DNA of 56,290 nt from a virus. Under the pieces are notes generated by a model that saw nothing but the letters and a program-made list of their open reading frames with translations, was not told where the DNA came from and made no database searches. The translations under genes were made by a program, and so were the position numbers. The stretch spans positions 1 to 56,290 of IMG/VR virus record IMGVR_UViG_3300042396_000233. One strand, given 5' to 3'. Shown piece after piece: positions 43,483-51,960 of this stretch (positions are counted from its first letter, which is position 1; the number at the start of each line of letters is the position of its first letter).

Positions 43483-43745
43483 AAATATTTAATGTATTAG
43501 TCAGAATGAAAGAGTTCTTGGAAGAGGGGTTGGAACAATATCTTCTGTGTGGTGATGATGGTATTGTCGAGGAGTTACTTCAAGAAATAGATTCTATTCC
43601 TGTGATGCAAACTATCGGATGGACAGCTGTGGATTCGCTAGGTAAACGGATGTTTACACTAACCCCACCTTCCGAGCAGATGATACGAATATGTAAGCTG
43701 GAAAAGATTCAAGAGGTTTACATGGAGTTGTCTGATGAGTCATGA
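43479..43745 (+). CDS. Unknown small protein
   Basis: 88 residues overlapping the membrane protein by 4 bases. Helix-rich N-terminus (FNVLVRMKEFLEEGLEQYL), then acidic and beta. It overlaps the next gene by 11 bases. No family. Confidence 0.55.
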   Translation: MKIFNVLVRMKEFLEEGLEQYLLCGDDGIVEELLQEIDSIPVMQTIGWTAVDSLGKRMFTLTPPSEQMIRICKLEKIQEVYMELSDES

Positions 43746-44073
43746 GCTATTGAGAAGGGCACTCGAATGTCTTGAAGAACTTGGTCAATTTAATAGCGAA
43801 ATTTGTCAAATTTGTAAAGATATCGAAGTAGAGTTGGCGAGGCCTGTTGATAAGCGGCTGTTATCACAATACAGAGAACAAATTGAGTCGCTTAAACTCA
43901 CGATAATCGCTAAAGAGATTGATCTACGAGAGCGTGAGGCTGCTGTTAAATCATGGGCTGAAGCATTAGCCAAAGAACGTCTCAGTCATTCTGAAACGAT
44001 GCAACAACTAATAAATCTTCAGAGATTATCTGGCTGCCAAAAGAACACAGGAAGATACAATGCTGAAATATAG
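43735..44073 (+). CDS. Coiled-coil protein
   Basis: 112 residues, almost entirely helical with heptad-like leucines between about residues 45 and 100 (QYREQIESLKLTIIAKEIDL, RERLSHSETMQQLIN-like). A Cys pair (CQICKDIE) lies near residue 26. Probable structural or scaffold-like small protein; no function assigned. It overlaps the next gene by 14 bases. Confidence 0.55.
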   Translation: MSHELLRRALECLEELGQFNSEICQICKDIEVELARPVDKRLLSQYREQIESLKLTIIAKEIDLREREAAVKSWAEALAKERLSHSETMQQLINLQRLSGCQKNTGRYNAEI

Positions 44074-44248
44074 AAATAAAAAGTCTGGTGAAATTTATAT
44101 TAAACTGGCAGAAGGGACTGACTGTACAAACTCACGAGATGGGACTCCTGTTGTTATCTATTCTAAGGCAATACATGGTGAGCCTGTACGCGTTCGTGAG
44201 GCCGTAGAATTCCATGAAAAATTCATACCAATACTAGGAGGTCTTTAG
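44060..44248 (+). CDS. DUF1653-like small protein
   Basis: 62 residues opening YRNKKSGEIYIKL and containing TPVVIYSK and VRVREAVEFHEKF, like the small DUF1653 barrel (YRH...VYSK...R..EFHEKF). These proteins are frequent in phages without known function. It ends 1 base before the next ATG. Confidence 0.6.
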   Translation: MLKYRNKKSGEIYIKLAEGTDCTNSRDGTPVVIYSKAIHGEPVRVREAVEFHEKFIPILGGL

Positions 44249-44249
44249 T

Positions 44250-44654
44250 ATGAATGAGACTCCTACGTTTATGGCTAATTTCTTTCCATGTGTTAGGAAG
44301 GGTTGGAAACTTCGTGGAATTGTCAATTACACAGCAAGGCAGCTTGGCGTGGAGCCTTATACAATTGTTGATCGTCCAAAAACGCCTACCAAAACTGACT
44401 ACCAGAATATTCGTGATCCAATACGTTGGTTAGCATCTTATTTTCCTCTAGTATTCCATGCTTATGTAGAAGGTCTATCAGATAAACAACTGCTACATAT
44501 ATGGCGGTCTGTAGATGCAAAAGTAGGTGCTGATGTGAGAATGACCAGAGAAGAACGTAACGCTCGACAAAACGAAAAACGTCGCTCTACTAGTACCAGG
44601 TATGTGGCTGCTCGTGAGCTGAGTCCAGAATCTAATTGGAAAATCGTAAAATGA
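44250..44654 (+). CDS. Unknown protein
   Basis: 134 residues with GGAGGTCT upstream. Basic, with helical C-terminal half rich in Arg and Lys (TREERNARQNEKRRS). A nucleic-acid-binding role is possible. It overlaps the next gene by 4 bases. Confidence 0.55.
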   Translation: MNETPTFMANFFPCVRKGWKLRGIVNYTARQLGVEPYTIVDRPKTPTKTDYQNIRDPIRWLASYFPLVFHAYVEGLSDKQLLHIWRSVDAKVGADVRMTREERNARQNEKRRSTSTRYVAARELSPESNWKIVK

Positions 44655-44875
44655 ATCTACATGAATCAAATCCATCCATTTCAAAAGAGCATGCTCAAAG
44701 ACTTGCCGATGCTTGGTGTAAGGGTGAAGATATAATGGGTGCTAAGATATACACTCCTGAATACTTCACTGTGATGAGAGATCGTACGGGTAAATTCTAT
44801 GCGACAAATCGTTTTGATCCACGTATTGTTGAGTATTGTAAACAATATAATATAACTCCTAGGAGAGTCTGCTAA
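44651..44875 (+). CDS. Unknown small protein
   Basis: 74 residues from ATG 44651, overlapping the preceding stop by 4 bases. Central YTPEYFTVMRDRTGKFYATN looks like a strand pair. It overlaps the next ATG by one base. No family. Confidence 0.55.
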   Translation: MNLHESNPSISKEHAQRLADAWCKGEDIMGAKIYTPEYFTVMRDRTGKFYATNRFDPRIVEYCKQYNITPRRVC

Positions 44876-45078
44876 TGTACTATGAATGTCATGTAACAAT
44901 TGAACCTGTATTTGGTGAAACGTACTACTTCCTTAATCTTACAAGTGACTCTCTCATTACCACAGCTAACTGGGGTGATAGCCGAAAAGAATATCTACTT
45001 CTAGAAAGAGGTTTGGTGCATAGATCCAACCTTGCAGCAATGGGACACGCTAAGGCGTTAATAGGGCTAATGCAATAA
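44875..45078 (+). CDS. Unknown small protein with an ECHVTIEP start
   Basis: 67 residues opening YYECHVTIEPVFGETYYF, a beginning I associate with small conserved phage proteins of unknown role. Last gene before the strong terminator at 45087. No function can be assigned. Confidence 0.55.
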   Translation: MYYECHVTIEPVFGETYYFLNLTSDSLITTANWGDSRKEYLLLERGLVHRSNLAAMGHAKALIGLMQ

Positions 45079-45086
45079 CCTAAAAA

Positions 45087-45152
45087 AACTCACTCTGGAG
45101 GCCTTCGGGCTTCTGGGGTGGGTTCTTTCACTATTTTTTTTTTTTTTTTTTT
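45087..45152 (+). terminator. Very strong rho-independent terminator with a 19-T tract
   Basis: A 17-base-pair stem (45087-45103 with 45108-45124, several G.U pairs) closed by TTCG, followed after 9 bases by 19 T (45134-45152). An A tract at 45082-45088 makes the stem usable in both directions. It ends the middle gene block. Confidence 0.92.
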
Positions 45153-45560
45153 CTTTCGAAGGGCAGTATTTTGAAGACCTTCTGGAAGTTCGATAAGTTG
45201 ATTTTTGGAAAGCTTCTAATACACGATAGAAGGAGCAGCAGGTAAATTAATGGAGCGAGGAGCGAGAAGAGTTTTTTTTTTTTTTGCTTCTTCTTAGCTA
45301 AAGAAGATGAGTTATTCTAGAAAATAACTAAAGAAGTACCAATATGGATATTAATATAATACTTAAAGAAGGTAACTTAAACGAAATTAGCTAGTTACTT
45401 CTTAGTTATTATTCAGTTATTAATATGTTATTTTTAAGTTATTAATATAGTGTTAATATGTTATTATTCAGTTATTAATATATTATTTTTAAGTTATTAA
45501 TTGTTTATTCTTAAGTTATTTATTTAGTTATCTAAATAATATATCTTAGTCGAGGTCAAT
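45153..45560 (+). other. Non-coding region ahead of terminase: candidate origin or packaging site
   Basis: 408 bases with no credible gene. It contains a second T tract of 14 (45272-45285), a purine-rich GAGCGAGGAGCGAGAAGAG just before it, and extremely AT-rich repeats. Position directly before the terminase genes and sequence anatomy suggest a replication origin or the packaging start. The gene at 45561 has GAGGTC upstream, so a promoter may also lie here. Confidence 0.5.
45406..45501 (+). repeat. AT-rich direct repeats, 55-base period
   Basis: Positions 45406-45446 and 45461-45501 match at 40 of 41 bases. The unit is built from TTATTATTCAGTTATTAAT and TTATTTTTAAGTTATTAAT, and degenerate AAGTTATT copies continue to about 45535. 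Easily melted iterated DNA such as this is usual at replication origins. Confidence 0.85.
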
Positions 45561-45992
45561 ATGTTTGATTTTAAAGACCCTGAAGAGGTCTTCAGTCAAC
45601 ACAACCCTGAGCCTCCTGGAAGACCAGCAACTTACGATGAGAATGGTGCTGTGTTAACAAGAAAACGAAGATTGGAGCGTGATTCTCGAAGACGCTTAGA
45701 ACAGCTAGATTTTGATCCTTGTGAAGCACTAGTACGTAAGTTTATGGAATTGCAGAATGAAAGACAATATCTAGAACAACGAAGATCTGGTGCTGTTTTG
45801 GAACTCAACAATAAAACTGGAAAGCCAATCTATGTTAAGAATGAGGATGTGTTGGCAGTGGATAATGCACAAGTGAATGTTGCCAAAGAGCTTATGCGCT
45901 TTGCTTATGGCAGAGTTACAGAAGTTGTTACTAGTGACGATGATGAAGATGTACCAATGTTGCCAATAATATTTACAGATGAAGCTAATTAG
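45561..45992 (+). CDS. Probable terminase small subunit
   Basis: 143 residues. A charged N-terminus (RKRRLERDSRRRLEQL) is followed by helices (CEALVRKFMELQNERQYLE, NVAKELMRFAYGRV) like small terminase DNA-binding and oligomerisation parts, and an acidic tail. It is the first gene after the candidate packaging region and precedes the large terminase by two small genes. The call depends on position; no helix-turn-helix is certain. Confidence 0.55.
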   Translation: MFDFKDPEEVFSQHNPEPPGRPATYDENGAVLTRKRRLERDSRRRLEQLDFDPCEALVRKFMELQNERQYLEQRRSGAVLELNNKTGKPIYVKNEDVLAVDNAQVNVAKELMRFAYGRVTEVVTSDDDEDVPMLPIIFTDEAN

Positions 45993-46116
45993 AGCAATTT
46001 TAGTCAGCCTTATATGGTTGTGTTGGATATTTATGTGTTTGTGTACTAATGTGTGCTCAAACATTCGTGATTGTTTTAGTGCATTACTTGATACAGTGAT
46101 GAGAGACTTGGAGTGA
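45979..46116 (+). CDS. Small signal-anchored Cys-rich protein (45 aa)
   Basis: ATG 45979 overlaps the previous gene by 14 bases. The hydrophobic opening (AILVSLIWLCWIFMCLCTNVC) holds four Cys, followed by a short helix. It may be a membrane or lipoprotein-like peptide. It ends 3 bases before the next ATG. No family. Confidence 0.45.
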   Translation: MKLIRAILVSLIWLCWIFMCLCTNVCSNIRDCFSALLDTVMRDLE

Positions 46117-46119
46117 ATT

Positions 46120-46356
46120 ATGAGTGGAAGACGTATGGATGATGCCTGGAAGAAAGCGATCTCTGAAGGATTAAAACGTGCTAGGAGAGGTGCTGGTAAG
46201 GGCATCGAGAATTCTGGAAAAGTTATTGGATCTCGAGCTAGTCAAAAAGCAGCAAGTATCGCCACTGGTACTGCAAGAGGGTTCATTGCTGGTTCTGCGA
46301 TTGTACGAGGTGTTGGCTCCTCTATGCAAAGAGCGGGAAAACGGTTACAAAAATGA
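46120..46356 (+). CDS. Small basic amphipathic protein, paralogue of the 55864 gene
   Basis: 78 residues. N-terminal RRMDDAWKKAISEGLKRARR and C-terminal RAGKRLQK match the protein starting at 55864 (RKMDAAWKKAISEGLKRRNR, GKRMQK). The middle is Ala/Gly-rich and hydrophobic (KAASIATGTARGFIAGSAIV), able to insert in a membrane. Its TGA overlaps the terminase ATG. No named family. Confidence 0.6.
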   Translation: MSGRRMDDAWKKAISEGLKRARRGAGKGIENSGKVIGSRASQKAASIATGTARGFIAGSAIVRGVGSSMQRAGKRLQK

Positions 46357-47774
46357 AGTTGCATCCTGGTCAATCTCGTGTTGTCAGACAATTGCTCTTC
46401 ACAGATACCAGGTTTTCGACTGACTGTTGTTCAAGGGGTTGGGGTAAGACCTATGCAGGTGCTTCGGCGGTTAGAATAGCTATTCAACAACTGATGGAGT
46501 TACCTGCTTGGGTGCCTAACAAGCGTGTATATGTGATTGGACCAACATTTGACCAGGCAGTTGACATCTACTGGCCTGTGTTATTTGATGAGTTACAATT
46601 GTCAAGAATAGCTAAAAGCTCTTCCGAAAGTGATGGTAGAGCATTATTTCCAAATAACACAAAATTACGTTTGATTTCATATGAGAGTGTTGAAAGGATG
46701 CGTGGTAAAGGTGCATTCTTTGTGTTATGGGACGAAGTCTCAAGCTGCAAGAAAGGTATGAAACCTAAGCAAGCTTGGGAGAAGATTATAAGACCTTGCA
46801 TCAATACTCGTTGGTCTGTGATGAAGACATCAGCGATTAAAGAGCGTATCTTGAATGATAAGAGGTCTACTGATAGACATGTAGAAGCAGCACTTAAGCT
46901 TACATCAGGTAAGGGTATGATGATATCTACTCCTGAAGGATTCAATTTCTTCTATGATCTGTGTCAGATGCACACTGTGTCTAATGAGTGGGTGTTCAAT
47001 AAGTTTGATTATACGACATCTCCTGAGCTTGATCCTGCTGAGATTGAAGCACTCAAGTCAGAGATGGATCCAGTATCTTGGTCATCTGAGTATGGTGCTG
47101 ATTTTAAAGAGTCAGGTAAGAGCGTATTTTACTGCTTCGATAGAGCGATTCATGTGCTTGATGAAGATTTGGAAAGATTTCCTGATGAGGATGTACATTG
47201 CGCTATCGACTTTAACGTTGATATCCAAGCCACTAGTATGTATGTCATACGTGATGACGTGATACTTGGCATTGATGAGTGTTTTGGGCATCCTGACACA
47301 GAGACACTAGGCATTGCCATTTTAAATCGCTTTATTCCAAATCTAGATACTTCCTCACCGGAAGCTATTAAACGAAGAGTTAATGGCTTGCCTTTTAAAG
47401 TATATGCTTATCCAGACCCTACTGGCAAATCTCGCAAGACATCTACACCTGTTGGCAGGACTGATTTATCAATCTTGCAATCAATGGGATTTACGGTGTT
47501 GGCTCATAAGAAGTCACCTCCTATTGTGGATAGTGCTAATGCGGTTAATCGTAAACTATTGACAGCTAGTGGCGAGACTTCTATGTATTTCTCTCCCAAA
47601 CAAGTTAAAACAATTCGTTCTATGGAGCGTACTGTCTGGGCAGATAAAGATGGTGCAATCATTGATAAGACAGAAGGTGAAGAACATTTCTCTGATGGTG
47701 TGCGATACTTCTGTGAATACAAATATCCTATCTTGCTCGGTAGAGCAGGGTCTCATAAAAGTAAGAATTATTAG
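46353..47774 (+). CDS. Terminase large subunit
   Basis: 473 residues. An adenosine-binding-like HPGQSRVVRQLL opens the ATPase. Walker A is the variant SRGWGKT (Lys32), Walker B FFVLWDE (Asp127, Glu128) and the coupling motif ISTPEG (191-196). The nuclease begins AIDFNVD (Asp286, Asp290) and includes YPDPTGKSRKTS. It cuts and translocates phage DNA into the prohead. It overlaps the small basic protein gene. A second structural block follows instead of portal and capsid genes. Confidence 0.93.
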   Translation: MKLHPGQSRVVRQLLFTDTRFSTDCCSRGWGKTYAGASAVRIAIQQLMELPAWVPNKRVYVIGPTFDQAVDIYWPVLFDELQLSRIAKSSSESDGRALFPNNTKLRLISYESVERMRGKGAFFVLWDEVSSCKKGMKPKQAWEKIIRPCINTRWSVMKTSAIKERILNDKRSTDRHVEAALKLTSGKGMMISTPEGFNFFYDLCQMHTVSNEWVFNKFDYTTSPELDPAEIEALKSEMDPVSWSSEYGADFKESGKSVFYCFDRAIHVLDEDLERFPDEDVHCAIDFNVDIQATSMYVIRDDVILGIDECFGHPDTETLGIAILNRFIPNLDTSSPEAIKRRVNGLPFKVYAYPDPTGKSRKTSTPVGRTDLSILQSMGFTVLAHKKSPPIVDSANAVNRKLLTASGETSMYFSPKQVKTIRSMERTVWADKDGAIIDKTEGEEHFSDGVRYFCEYKYPILLGRAGSHKSKNY

Positions 47775-47789
47775 GTCACAAGAGGTTTT

Positions 47790-48176
47790 ATGGCTAAATG
47801 GGCACATCAAGATGTTTTAGACAATGGTCTGAACTATATAAAGAATAATTGTAACAAAGTTGTCGCAGTGATAGCTTATACGAGTGGTGATAGCTATGCC
47901 ACAGTTATGACAGCTGGAAATATTGTAGCAGAGGCTACACTAACATCCGGAGATTTCGTACTAAGTACTAGTGGTAATGATCGTGTATTGACTTTCTCAG
48001 CTGGTAAGCAGGATACCGCTGCTAATAATACAGGTGATCCTACACACTTCGCTTTTGTAGATACTGCAAACTCTAAAGTCCTATGGGTGACAACTGAAAG
48101 CTCAGGACAGACAGTTACTGTTGGGAATATTACTACATTTCCCTCACTGACATACACAAATAAACAACCCGTGTAA
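47790..48176 (+). CDS. Small beta-rich structural protein
   Basis: 128 residues, AAGAGG upstream of the ATG. Start AKWAHQDVLDNGLNYIKNNC, then strands ATVMTAGNIVAEATLTSGDF, TFPSLTYTNKQPV. Length and all-beta nature fit a virion decoration or fibre-base protein often seen next to a long protein such as that at 48607. Role inferred from position. Confidence 0.6.
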   Translation: MAKWAHQDVLDNGLNYIKNNCNKVVAVIAYTSGDSYATVMTAGNIVAEATLTSGDFVLSTSGNDRVLTFSAGKQDTAANNTGDPTHFAFVDTANSKVLWVTTESSGQTVTVGNITTFPSLTYTNKQPV

Positions 48177-48181
48177 CTCAA

Positions 48182-48610
48182 ATGAGACTGACTAAGCAAC
48201 AGTTCATTAATAGATTCACAACTGAAGAAGTTACTGCTATACTAGCTGCAGAAAAGACTGTGTCGGCTATTGAGGTGTGGTTATTTAAATTTAACAATTT
48301 AACGCCAGACAGCGATGGGACTGCAATTGACACTAGTGAGCCTTCTGTTATTGCTGGAGTACATGCTTTTGAAGCAGCGGGATTATTATCTCCAGGCAGA
48401 GCAGATGAAATACTGGGATCAATAGTTGAAGGTGATTTAGCAATTCCAACTATTGTGCTTAGTAGCGGAAAGCCTTGTTTTCATGATGCTTCTTGGGTTG
48501 TAAAAACAACAGGCACGTACGCATCAACAGCTTTAGTAGAAGTCCAAAATGCAGACGGTGTTTCTTGTGCATTTCAGGCACAATTCATTGAAACAGGAGA
48601 GTTTGCATGA
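48182..48610 (+). CDS. Small structural-block protein
   Basis: 142 residues. An N-terminal helical part (RLTKQQFINRFTTEEVTAIL) is followed by strands. It lies between the small structural protein and the 717-residue protein and overlaps the latter by 4 bases. Probably a baseplate or fibre accessory; no specific family. Confidence 0.55.
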   Translation: MRLTKQQFINRFTTEEVTAILAAEKTVSAIEVWLFKFNNLTPDSDGTAIDTSEPSVIAGVHAFEAAGLLSPGRADEILGSIVEGDLAIPTIVLSSGKPCFHDASWVVKTTGTYASTALVEVQNADGVSCAFQAQFIETGEFA

Positions 48611-50760
48611 GCTATGCAGCGGAAAAAATAGATTTTGGTAACTTACTGAGTTATCGGTTAGGCATGGAGACTTACGACCCTGACAAATTAGGCTTAGGTC
48701 CATTAATGACGCAAATGAGTGGGGTTACTCCAGAAGATAACTGGACAGGCCCCTTACCATTACAGCTAGGTAGGCCTCTAGAAGCCAGTACTGCAATACC
48801 TTTACGCGCACCTACAGCGATGCGTTGGAGCAACACACCCACCAGTATGAAAGATTGGGTGTTCTTTGCCGACAATGCAACTGCTGGCGCGACACGTAGG
48901 ATTGTTCTTTATGAAGAAGACAGATTAACGGCTACTCTTACTTGGAAAGGATTTATTACAGTAACTTTTCCTGTAGCTACGAATGCTTCTATCGTTTCCT
49001 TATGCAATACCTACGACCTACACACTGCTGGAACAATTTCCGCAAGTGGTACTGCTGTAACAGGTGTAGGAACCTCTTGGCAAACAGACAGAGCTTGTGT
49101 TGGAAATAGAATAGGCTTCGGATCAACTGATCCATCTGAAATTACGACATGGTATGAGATAAGTGCTATTGGTTCCAATACAGGAATCACACTGACAGCT
49201 TCAGCAGGGACCATTGCCGCTGGTACGCCGTATGTGATTGAAGACCTGCGGTTGATTCTCGGAAACACGAATGCAACTACTACTAATGGTGGATTGTTTG
49301 TAGTTAAAGGCTTAAGAGTTGAGAACTTCTTGTCTGGTGGTCTCGCAATACCCGCTGCTACAACTGTAGATAATATAAGAGCTTGCTATTGGTTAAAGTC
49401 TGCTGCAACTATCACCGAAACCGTTAATACCGGTATTGGGTTGCAGACGAAAACTAGTTTTCAATCGCAAATGGCTTGGTTTGCAAATGGTACTTCTACA
49501 TGTCAGCTATTCAAGTTTAATATAAGAGCAGCACTTACGTTGACTTCTGGAGCTGATACTACAGCATTTCAATATTCTACTGCTGTTTCTGCTACTTTAA
49601 CAGGCACCGTTGCACAAACATCTAATGCAAAGGTTGTTAGTGCAGGACATGGCCCTGGAATGGGAGTAGAGTGCCTATATTTCATAACCACCACTCGATT
49701 ATATAGAACAAAAGCATTAAGCCTGATAGGTACAGGAGATACTACTTTTATATCGGCTGGAGATATGATGGTAGAAATTGCTACTGGAGGGAGCGCAACA
49801 CAGGCTTCATCGGGTGCATTGTCGGCGTTTGATTACGCTTCATCAATAGATAAGTTCTTAATCACAACGACCACACCTTCCGGTGTTATATGGGGCAGTT
49901 TTCTTACTGAGTATAAGACAGACTCTTCTCCTTTCGATCGCATGGTCTACAATACATCAAGATTACAAAATGGCACTAACGCGTCACCCGACGCTCCCAT
50001 TAGCATACACACCTCAGCAGCTTTACAACCTTGGGTCGAGGGCGGTATGGCGTACCTAGCGAATAATAGCACAACATTCGGTTGGCTATATGGCTCCCCG
50101 ATTGGGGCAGATTGGGAATATGCTGCATCAACAGGTTGTAGGATTATAAGCCCAAGAATTGCGGTGCCAGGTGTTAATAAGTTTTCAAAAGCATTTACAG
50201 CCAGTGATCGTATAATTGGAGCAGCTTCTGGGAGTAACTTAGGTATACCGCCTGAACCTTATAAACTCTATTATAGAACTGCGGGTATTGCTGATAACTC
50301 TGGAGCATGGACATTAGTGGACAATGACGGAGATTTATCTGGTGTAGATGGGAGCGCATATATACAATTCATGTTTGAATTTAGAACAATGGGTGCTAGT
50401 GCTATTCCAGCAAGAATACACTCGCTAGGTGTGTTGTATGATGCAGACGATTCACTACCACCAGAACTTCGCTGGAATTTGAGTGATTCAAACAATGCTG
50501 ATGGCACACTCGGAGTTGTTCAATCTGTTGTATTCACAACTTTGACGAGTCTTTCAATTACCTATTATCGGGCTGATACTAACGCAGCAGTGCTCGTACA
50601 AGATAGTAATAGCACTGCTAATGGAAATTGGCAGTATCACAACGGTACTACATGGGTAAATGGGCTTGGTGGAAATACTTCTGGTCTCAGAAGACGCTTC
50701 ATACCATCAGCTGGTTTGCCAAATGGTGTTGAGATATACGCGAAAGTGAGCGCAACCTAA
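48607..50760 (+). CDS. Large structural protein, probably fibre or baseplate
   Basis: 717 residues, Ser/Thr/Gly-rich and beta throughout, opening SYAAEKIDFGNLLSYRLGME. It contains no enzyme motif I recognise. A laminin-G/discoidin-like region is possible around residues 550-640 (YKLYYRTAGIADNSGAW). Location among RBP-type genes after terminase and beta-rich composition make a virion fibre or spike base likely. Confidence 0.6.
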   Translation: MSYAAEKIDFGNLLSYRLGMETYDPDKLGLGPLMTQMSGVTPEDNWTGPLPLQLGRPLEASTAIPLRAPTAMRWSNTPTSMKDWVFFADNATAGATRRIVLYEEDRLTATLTWKGFITVTFPVATNASIVSLCNTYDLHTAGTISASGTAVTGVGTSWQTDRACVGNRIGFGSTDPSEITTWYEISAIGSNTGITLTASAGTIAAGTPYVIEDLRLILGNTNATTTNGGLFVVKGLRVENFLSGGLAIPAATTVDNIRACYWLKSAATITETVNTGIGLQTKTSFQSQMAWFANGTSTCQLFKFNIRAALTLTSGADTTAFQYSTAVSATLTGTVAQTSNAKVVSAGHGPGMGVECLYFITTTRLYRTKALSLIGTGDTTFISAGDMMVEIATGGSATQASSGALSAFDYASSIDKFLITTTTPSGVIWGSFLTEYKTDSSPFDRMVYNTSRLQNGTNASPDAPISIHTSAALQPWVEGGMAYLANNSTTFGWLYGSPIGADWEYAASTGCRIISPRIAVPGVNKFSKAFTASDRIIGAASGSNLGIPPEPYKLYYRTAGIADNSGAWTLVDNDGDLSGVDGSAYIQFMFEFRTMGASAIPARIHSLGVLYDADDSLPPELRWNLSDSNNADGTLGVVQSVVFTTLTSLSITYYRADTNAAVLVQDSNSTANGNWQYHNGTTWVNGLGGNTSGLRRRFIPSAGLPNGVEIYAKVSAT

Positions 50761-50761
50761 A

Positions 50762-51631
50762 ATGCAAATAAGTAGTGATGTAGTATTTAAACTGTCTCCA
50801 GCAGCAATCACTCCTACATCACTAGTGTTGGAAAAAGCTTCTGCACAGATACTAAATACAACAACGTATCCCTCAAAAATCTCACTACTGCTTGGTGGTG
50901 AGGTTGCGTTTATATACAATGCAATTACTTCAGTAGACTTAACTGGTGCTAATTCCTTACAGAACAATGAAGCTTCTGTTGGCAGTATATCACAGATAAT
51001 AGACCTTACCGGTCTCGATGCTATACAAGTTGCAGAATCAGGTGTAGGGGCTATTGGTGAAATATTCGACTTAGCTGGACAATCAGCTAGTCAAGATAGT
51101 TCTGCGAGTTCAGCGGCTATAGAACAGATCAATATATTGTCTGGATTGAATTCAGCTCAAGATAGTAGTGCAACCGATGGTCAAATTTCTATCACTAGTA
51201 TAGTCTCTTTGACTGGGGACAGCGTTGAGCAATCTGCTGAATCCTCAGTAGACACACTTTCTCAACTTCACGGTCTAGCCGGTGACAGTGGCATCCAAGA
51301 TTCTCAGACATCAGTGGGTGATATTGCTCAATCACACGTGCTGACAGGCGCAGATGCTTCTCAAAATAACGAAGTTACCTCTGGTGAAGTAGGTGTTTCA
51401 CAAGTAGCCCCAGCAGATATACAAAGATTCAGCCTGGTAGTTAATCGTTCCTCGAGAATTGGATCAACAATTGGTCGCAGTAAAAGGTCTACTAGCGTGA
51501 TCTCCAGATCTTTAAGCCAAGAGCTGCTAATTAAGAAGACATTACGAATTAGTAATATCACGATGCTGAGCACTGGAACTAAATTATTACTAGCTGTTAA
51601 TAAGCGTTTAACATTACATTTGGAGTCATAA
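50762..51631 (+). CDS. Structural protein with seven 22-residue repeats
   Basis: 289 residues. Residues 58-215 hold seven tandem copies of a 22-residue unit (24 in the fourth and the last), pattern x-x-L-(T/A/S)-G-x-x-x-x-Q-x-x-x-x-(S/G)-x-x-x-I-x-(Q/E). An example is DLTGANSLQNNEASVGSISQ. Regular spacing of Gly and Gln suggests a beta-solenoid rod. The last 70 residues are basic. It begins 1 base after the previous stop. Likely a fibre shaft or adaptor. Confidence 0.6.
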   Translation: MQISSDVVFKLSPAAITPTSLVLEKASAQILNTTTYPSKISLLLGGEVAFIYNAITSVDLTGANSLQNNEASVGSISQIIDLTGLDAIQVAESGVGAIGEIFDLAGQSASQDSSASSAAIEQINILSGLNSAQDSSATDGQISITSIVSLTGDSVEQSAESSVDTLSQLHGLAGDSGIQDSQTSVGDIAQSHVLTGADASQNNEVTSGEVGVSQVAPADIQRFSLVVNRSSRIGSTIGRSKRSTSVISRSLSQELLIKKTLRISNITMLSTGTKLLLAVNKRLTLHLES

Positions 51632-51633
51632 TA

Positions 51634-51945
51634 ATGCCAGCAGATTTTCATGTAGGCGATACTGGGACAGTTATTGAGGTTGAGCTACTTGAAAATGGGC
51701 AACCTCTTTCTGGCCTATCTACTGCTACCATTAAACAATTAATCTTTCAAAAACCTGATAGATCTGTTGTTGTGAAGACCGCACAATTTTCCACTAACGG
51801 TTCTGATGGGCTGATTAGGTACGTTACTGAAGCTGGATTTCTAGACCAAGATCGTACTTGGAAAGTCCAGGGTAAGGTTACGTTACCTAGCGGCAGCTGG
51901 AGTAGCGAGATAGGTGAATTTGTCGTGGAAAAGAACTTACAATAA
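51634..51945 (+). CDS. BppU-like N-terminal-domain protein
   Basis: 103 residues. DFHVGDTGTVIEVELLENGQ and IKQLIFQKPD followed by WKVQGKVTLPSGSWSSEIG fit the small beta-sandwich found at the start of phage upper baseplate proteins (BppU/DUF2479-like). It is placed between the repeat protein and the tailspike genes and may anchor them to the tail. Family call is by pattern. Confidence 0.65.
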   Translation: MPADFHVGDTGTVIEVELLENGQPLSGLSTATIKQLIFQKPDRSVVVKTAQFSTNGSDGLIRYVTEAGFLDQDRTWKVQGKVTLPSGSWSSEIGEFVVEKNLQ

Positions 51946-51960
51946 TTTAGAGGAGACTTA

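Noticed and set aside
50933-51406. The 22-residue repeats as a CRISPR-like DNA array
   Set aside because: The periodicity is at protein level with divergent codons; it is an open reading frame throughout.
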